From: Blautia hominis
GTDB taxonomy: Bacteria; Bacillota; Clostridia; Lachnospirales; Lachnospiraceae
Assembly (NCBI GenBank): GCA_002270465.1
Contig: NQOF01000001.1
Location: 250,501 to 314,500 of the forward strand
Reading direction: 5' to 3'
DNA: 64,000 nt
Below, in pieces: positions 59,897-64,000 of the stretch. The first letter of the stretch is position 1. Each line of letters starts with the position of its first letter. Below the pieces are notes generated by a model. It made no database searches. It was given only the letters and a program-made list of their open reading frames with translations, and was not told where the DNA came from. The translations under genes and the position numbers were made by a program.

Positions 59897-60748
59897 TTAA
59901 CCTTTCACAGAGCCAGCCACCATCCCTTCCATAATTTTTTTATGAAACAGAAAATATACGATCACAACAGGCAGTGTGGCTATAGTAAGCCCTGCCATCA
60001 TGGGCGTATACTGGACGGAATGCTGTCCTGTAAAATATGTCAGCGCGATCGGCAGCGTTTTCAGCTCAGGTTTTCCCATGAGTACCAAAGAGAACGGAAA
60101 TTCATTCCATGCATCCAAAAAGCTCAAAATGATCACGGTCGAAAGAATAGGTTTGGATATTGGCAAAAACACTTTGAAGAAGATATCGTGGGTATTTCCC
60201 CCATCAATGATCACAGCTTCCTCAATTTCTCTTGGTATGGTGGCAGCAAAGCTGGTCACCAGGAAAATGGCCTTTGGCAGCCCGAACGCGGCATAGACTA
60301 GAGCCAGTATAAACCTATTATTATTCAGTGTAAATAGCTTTAACTCCACAAAAATAGGTATTAAGAGGCTGTGAACCGGTATCAGCATCCCTGACAGGAA
60401 CATGGTGTACAGAATTGTTTTGCCTCTGAACTGGTATCTGGCAAATACAACTCCCGCCACAAAAGCGATCAAGACAAGAGCTGCCACAGCTGCCACACTG
60501 ACCAATACACTATTGACAAATGCCACATCCATCTTTCCTGTTTTTATTGCAGATATATAGTTGCTGAAATGAAGGGAGGTGGGAAGCCCTATTAAATTTT
60601 TCAAAAAAGAAGGTTCATCCTTCAGGGAAGAATATATCATCCACACTACAGGAAACAGGCAGAAAAGAGACAGAACGGCTATGAGCACATTTACCAGCAG
60701 CATAAGGATTTTTTTTGCTAATTGCGTGACTCCATATGTTTTATTCAT
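59897..60748 (-). CDS. Carbohydrate ABC transporter permease (MalG-like)
   Basis: A 283-residue membrane protein with six helices and the coupling motif EEAVIIDGGNTHDIFFKVFLP around residues 188-208. It overlaps the MalF-like gene by 8 bp. Its N-terminal cytoplasmic part and first helix (LVNVLIAVLSLFCLFPVVWMIY) are typical of CUT1-type sugar importers. No ATP-binding protein is encoded nearby, so a shared MsiK-type ATPase is expected. It forms the pore with the MalF-like protein. Confidence 0.92.
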   Translation of the reverse strand: MNKTYGVTQLAKKILMLLVNVLIAVLSLFCLFPVVWMIYSSLKDEPSFLKNLIGLPTSLHFSNYISAIKTGKMDVAFVNSVLVSVAAVAALVLIAFVAGVVFARYQFRGKTILYTMFLSGMLIPVHSLLIPIFVELKLFTLNNNRFILALVYAAFGLPKAIFLVTSFAATIPREIEEAVIIDGGNTHDIFFKVFLPISKPILSTVIILSFLDAWNEFPFSLVLMGKPELKTLPIALTYFTGQHSVQYTPMMAGLTIATLPVVIVYFLFHKKIMEGMVAGSVKG

Positions 60749-61637
60749 ATTTCTTCTTTCCCTTCCCGAATATCACGTTACATATCAGCACCAGTGTCAG
60801 ACTTACCGCCATGATCCCCACCGATATGGTAGAACCATATCCAAACCGCTGTTTTATAAAGGAAGTCTTGTAAGCATACATAGCGCCCACCATAGAGGCA
60901 GTACCCGGACCTCCGCTTGTGATGATATAAATATGCTCAAAGATCTTCATGCATCCGGAAACAGCCAGGATAACTGAAATCTTCACGGTATCCATTGTCA
61001 TAGGCCATGTGATGAAAACAGCTTTTTTGATTCCGCCCGCCCCGTCAAGAGCCGCACTCTCAAAAATCTCTTCCGGTATATTCTTCATGGCACTAACAAA
61101 AATAACTACATACAGCCCAATCCACTGCCATACGATGGGCACCGTTATGGATTTCATGACAATATCCACCTCATCGATCCATGGCCGGATCCAGTTTTCC
61201 AGTCCTGCAGACCTGAGCAGAAAGTTCAGAAGTCCGTAATCCTGGTTATAGATGATCTTCCATAGAAACCCCACAACAACAGGAGCAAGGACAACCGGCA
61301 TGAAAATTGCAAACTGGTGAAAAGATTTCAATTTTAAACCTTTGGAACAGATCAGGGAAGCTATAATAAAAGCAATCCCTACCTGGAATATCACACAGCA
61401 GGCTGCCAGGATAAAGTTATTGAGCAGAGCCTTTCCAAATATGGAATCTCCCAATAATCTGGAATAGTTGCCCAACCCCAGGAATATCTTTTTCTTTCCT
61501 CCTGACCAGTTGAATAAAGAATAATAAATTGCCATGATTATAGGTATTGCTGTAAATACAAGAAACAGCACCACACTTGGAAACATATACAGAAAAAGAG
61601 TTCTCTTCTTAGGCTGCAGTACCTTGTTGTTTGCCAT
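60741..61637 (-). CDS. Carbohydrate ABC transporter permease (MalF-like)
   Basis: A 298-residue membrane protein with six helices, first helix TLFLYMFPSVVLFLVFTAIP and coupling motif ESAALDGAGGIKKAVFITWP around residues 190-210. It is the second pore subunit of the sugar importer and lies just downstream of the solute-binding gene, with an intervening hairpin. No unusual domains are present. Confidence 0.92.
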   Translation of the reverse strand: MANNKVLQPKKRTLFLYMFPSVVLFLVFTAIPIIMAIYYSLFNWSGGKKKIFLGLGNYSRLLGDSIFGKALLNNFILAACCVIFQVGIAFIIASLICSKGLKLKSFHQFAIFMPVVLAPVVVGFLWKIIYNQDYGLLNFLLRSAGLENWIRPWIDEVDIVMKSITVPIVWQWIGLYVVIFVSAMKNIPEEIFESAALDGAGGIKKAVFITWPMTMDTVKISVILAVSGCMKIFEHIYIITSGGPGTASMVGAMYAYKTSFIKQRFGYGSTISVGIMAVSLTLVLICNVIFGKGKKKYE

Positions 61638-61670
61638 TTGGCAGCCACCGCCTTTCTAAATTTGTCTGCT

Positions 61671-61696
61671 GAGACCGACCCGCAGGAGCCGGTCTC
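61671..61696 (-). terminator. Intra-operon hairpin after the solute-binding gene
   Basis: Stem GAGACCG / CGGTCTC with no T-run, positioned between the solute-binding gene stop and the MalF-like gene. Likely an mRNA-stabilising or partial-stop element that raises binding-protein expression over permeases. Confidence 0.55.
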
Positions 61697-61722
61697 TTGT
61701 GTACAAAACTACTTACCTCTTG

Positions 61723-63141
61723 TCACTCCAGGATCAGCTCATATTCTTCCTGAACACGCTCTCCCCATTCCTCGGGAGTGATTTCTCCAATGAGCAGCTC
61801 CTGGAAATTGGTATTCATGGCATCAATTACAGAAGTGTCAAAGTGACAGTCATACTGTGGTGTCTTTTCCACACTGTTTTTGAGCTGTGCATATTCCTGC
61901 ACCAGAGGTGAAATAGCACTGTAATCGTAATCAATGTTCATACCTCCGAAATCGCCCTTTTCAGCCAGGTCCTTACACCATTCTTCATCTGAAGTATATT
62001 TGATAAATAATTCTGCCGCCTGCTTTTTAGCACCTGTAAGCTTTGCATTATAAGCCTGCCCCCATGCGGATCCGCCTGGTGTTGCGGGATAATTTCCTTT
62101 CCCTCCGTCTATTGCAGGCAGAACAGCCACGCCTGACTTTTCGATCACGCTTGTGTTATCACCTGCTGTTGCGATCAAAGTGGCAAAAGTCCAAGAACCA
62201 TCCACATAAGAGGCATATTCTTCGTTCAGATACGGAGGCATAACTTCAAACTGGTCAATACTGTTCAGGTTTGTATTGAGATATTCTTTTTCTGCCAGCT
62301 CTGCCATCTTCTCAACACCTTTGAGCATATCTTTGTCCAAGAATCCGTCCCCGGTGCCTTCCATAATATCTTCATACCATTTGCCGCCGGCCCCTCTGTC
62401 TCCCATAGCTCCGAAAATACAGGAATTGGCAACCCACTGTCCGCTGTTTCCCACGCCTAAAGGTACATAACCTGCATCCTTAAGCTTGGCAAAGCAGTCC
62501 ATCATATCCTCCCAGGTCTCGGGGAACTTCTCGTACCCAACAGATTTATAAATTTCCTTATTGTATATTACCAGAGAGCAGCAGAGATTCTGGAATGGCG
62601 CGCCATAGTAATGACCGTCATACTCCATATCAAACAACACCTCGTCATCAAATTTTCCTGACCAATCCTTATCATTTTCAAAGAATTCATCAACTGCTCC
62701 GATCTGTTCATTCTCCACCAGATTTGGAATCCATGCCCCTTTTACGTTAAACACGTCAGGGAGCGTATCTGCTGCCGCATACGTCATCATGATCGTCTGA
62801 TAATCATCGTGTACAGAACCATCATAATTAACTTTTATATTGGGATAATCCTTCTCCAGTCTCTCAATGGCGCGGTTCAGCGCATAGGATTTTGCGTCTG
62901 TCGTGCTGTCCAGAGGCCACATCATGGCAACATCCAGCGTTACTTCCTCTGTGAACTCCCCGCCCGCCTCTGCGTCAGCCTCAGGCTCCGTTTCTTTTTC
63001 TTCTTTATTTTCCGGCTTTTCTTCTTTTGCCTCCTCCTGTTTTGCTTCTGGCTCTTCCTGGGGTTCATCTGCAGAACCACATGCGGTCAGCATAGAACAG
63101 ACCATAACACCTGCCAATAACACAGCAATTCTTTTTCTCAT
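61723..63141 (-). CDS. Sugar ABC transporter solute-binding lipoprotein
   Basis: A 472-residue lipoprotein with signal peptide MRKRIAVLLAGVMVCSMLTAC (lipobox Cys21), an acidic Glu/Ala-rich linker (about 22-62), and an SBP_bac_1 sugar-binding domain: TLDVAMMWPLDSTTDAKSYA near residue 68, NIKVNYDGSVHDDYQ and a C-terminal aromatic-rich region. It is the ligand-capturing subunit of the importer with the two downstream permeases. The associated mannosidase-type enzymes suggest a beta-mannoside or related oligosaccharide; that is inference. Confidence 0.92.
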   Translation of the reverse strand: MRKRIAVLLAGVMVCSMLTACGSADEPQEEPEAKQEEAKEEKPENKEEKETEPEADAEAGGEFTEEVTLDVAMMWPLDSTTDAKSYALNRAIERLEKDYPNIKVNYDGSVHDDYQTIMMTYAAADTLPDVFNVKGAWIPNLVENEQIGAVDEFFENDKDWSGKFDDEVLFDMEYDGHYYGAPFQNLCCSLVIYNKEIYKSVGYEKFPETWEDMMDCFAKLKDAGYVPLGVGNSGQWVANSCIFGAMGDRGAGGKWYEDIMEGTGDGFLDKDMLKGVEKMAELAEKEYLNTNLNSIDQFEVMPPYLNEEYASYVDGSWTFATLIATAGDNTSVIEKSGVAVLPAIDGGKGNYPATPGGSAWGQAYNAKLTGAKKQAAELFIKYTSDEEWCKDLAEKGDFGGMNIDYDYSAISPLVQEYAQLKNSVEKTPQYDCHFDTSVIDAMNTNFQELLIGEITPEEWGERVQEEYELILE

Positions 63142-63156
63142 TTTTTTCCTCCCAAT

Positions 63157-64000
63157 TTACATTATATTTTTACCGATGTCGTTTACATTTTCAAAAAACA
63201 ATTGTTTTTTCAGCTCTTCCATTGAAATCTGGCGCCGAAGACTTCTTTTCTCTACCTCCACTCTTTTCGTTCTTCCCGGTGAAAGGTCGAAGCAATTATC
63301 CGAAAATTCGCAGTCATTATTTTCCATATCCATCTTTATGCATTTTGTAAAACAAGAAGTCTGAATATTTAGAACATACTTTTCCTTCTCTTCCTGTACA
63401 TCAACCATAAATTGGGGATGCAGGAATTGAAAATGCTTTGGTTTTACAAACAGATATGTATCCTCACAGAGGATTTCCCCATCTCGGCTGTATAAAAATA
63501 ACTCCAGATAATATTTCTTCCGCTCTTCCTCCTCTATTTCCTTTGACCAGTCTATTTCCTGAAAAACAGCGGAAGAAGATCCTTCTGCCTGTATTATCTT
63601 TTCCCAGCTTTTTACTGTATTCCCTGCCGAATCTTTCAATGCCCACGCAAGCTTTGCTGTAAATCCCCGAGGGGAGTCATTTACCACGAATATCTCCATT
63701 CTCCGTGATTCAAACCTATCCTCCTTCACACACAAGATGGCTTGTCTGAAAAAACGTCTGGCATAATAATGCAGAACCTTCAAACGGTATTCATAATCAA
63801 TGCCGGACCAGCTTGTTCCGGGAAAACAGTCTACGATCTGCCAGTAAAGCGCCCCCATACATCTTGGCTTCATGCTTCGGAAATGACAGGTTCCGTATTT
63901 GATCCCCTCCGCCTGTGCATACTGGGATGCAAAAATGTATTCCTGAAATGTCCGGGGAGCCTGTACCTCCTGGAAGATATAATTCATAATTTTTCCGTTG
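63157..64000 (-). CDS. GH2 beta-mannosidase-type glycosidase, C-terminal part (cut by window edge)
   Basis: The open frame continues through position 64000, so the N-terminal part lies outside the window. The visible part, about 280 residues, ends with a Met. MKPRCMGALYWQIVDCFPGTSWSGIDYEYRLKVLHYYARRFF matches the end of the GH2 TIM barrel (the W-Q-x-x-D-x-x-P-G-x-S-W motif), followed by beta-sandwich domains. It would be a second mannosidase-like enzyme of the operon, upstream of the solute-binding gene. Catalytic residues are not in view. Confidence 0.8.
   Translation of the reverse strand, partial: NGKIMNYIFQEVQAPRTFQEYIFASQYAQAEGIKYGTCHFRSMKPRCMGALYWQIVDCFPGTSWSGIDYEYRLKVLHYYARRFFRQAILCVKEDRFESRRMEIFVVNDSPRGFTAKLAWALKDSAGNTVKSWEKIIQAEGSSSAVFQEIDWSKEIEEEERKKYYLELFLYSRDGEILCEDTYLFVKPKHFQFLHPQFMVDVQEEKEKYVLNIQTSCFTKCIKMDMENNDCEFSDNCFDLSPGRTKRVEVEKRSLRRQISMEELKKQLFFENVNDIGKNIM

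Overview
The window looks like a chromosomal segment of an anaerobic gut Firmicute of the Lachnospiraceae, probably Blautia-like. This is inferred from strong AGGAGG-type ribosome sites, Gram-positive lipoprotein signals, DUF1538/PII and DUF3343 genes, a selenium-dependent molybdenum hydroxylase cluster and many ABC/TRAP sugar systems. Species cannot be fixed by reading alone. I saw no rRNA, tRNA, CRISPR array, prophage module or complete insertion sequence.

Layout. 0-4.5 kb (minus): a beta-propeller lactonase, a CorA-type metal transporter, a rhomboid-like membrane protein and pyruvate kinase. 4.6-9.4 kb (plus): a spermidine/putrescine ABC operon with a near-consensus promoter, in which permease PotC and binding protein PotD are one polypeptide, followed by an RluD-type pseudouridine synthase. 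9.4-11.2 kb: two kinds of dispersed palindromic repeat, a 32-bp tandem duplication and an Rpn-type nuclease gene. 11.2-16.2 kb: a small conserved protein, a HbpS/UPF0303-like protein, TrpS, a DUF1538 membrane protein with a double PII-like protein, and a GNAT acetyltransferase.

16.2-25.3 kb: a minus-strand operon (beta-propeller/solute-binding lipoprotein fusion, two sugar-type ABC permeases, a long coiled-coil HlyD-like adaptor, a MacB-like membrane protein) divergent from an OmpR-type two-component system. The shared intergenic region has four copies of a TCTCTAA/TTAGAGA heptamer. No ATPase gene is present. 25.4-27.5 kb: luxS, a diguanylate cyclase and a small XRE regulator.

27.5-40.4 kb: a divergent purine/uric-acid-type island. 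Minus strand: DUF3343, selenium-dependent xanthine dehydrogenase, dihydropyrimidinase/hydantoinase, YedF, YqeB and a YqeC-MocA fusion. Plus strand: a YheO-like regulator, ygeX, ygeY, ygeW and carbamate kinase. Together these would oxidise or reduce a purine ring, open it, release 2,3-diaminopropionate-type intermediates and recover ATP from carbamoyl phosphate. ygfK and ssnA, often found with such sets, are not in the window.

40.7-41.0 kb: a previously uncalled 28-codon holin-like toxin gene with a convergent antisense RNA promoter and terminator (type I toxin-antitoxin). 41.3-49.7 kb: a TRAP transporter, split transketolase, 6-phosphogluconate-dehydrogenase-like enzyme and D-2-hydroxyacid dehydrogenase, divergent from two tandem FadR-type paralogs with nearly identical DNA-binding domains. 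49.8-64 kb: a long minus-strand glycoside operon (two GH2 beta-mannosidase-type enzymes, one cut by the window edge, GH42 enzyme, sugar ABC importer, SorC regulator, two zinc dehydrogenases, DeoC aldolase, FGGY kinase).

Three copies of a ~133-bp palindrome-ended repeat (11.0, 38.1 and 48.8 kb) each sit just upstream of a plus-strand gene; a second repeat family at 9.4 and 30.4 kb supplies the last 14 codons and stop of the hydantoinase gene.
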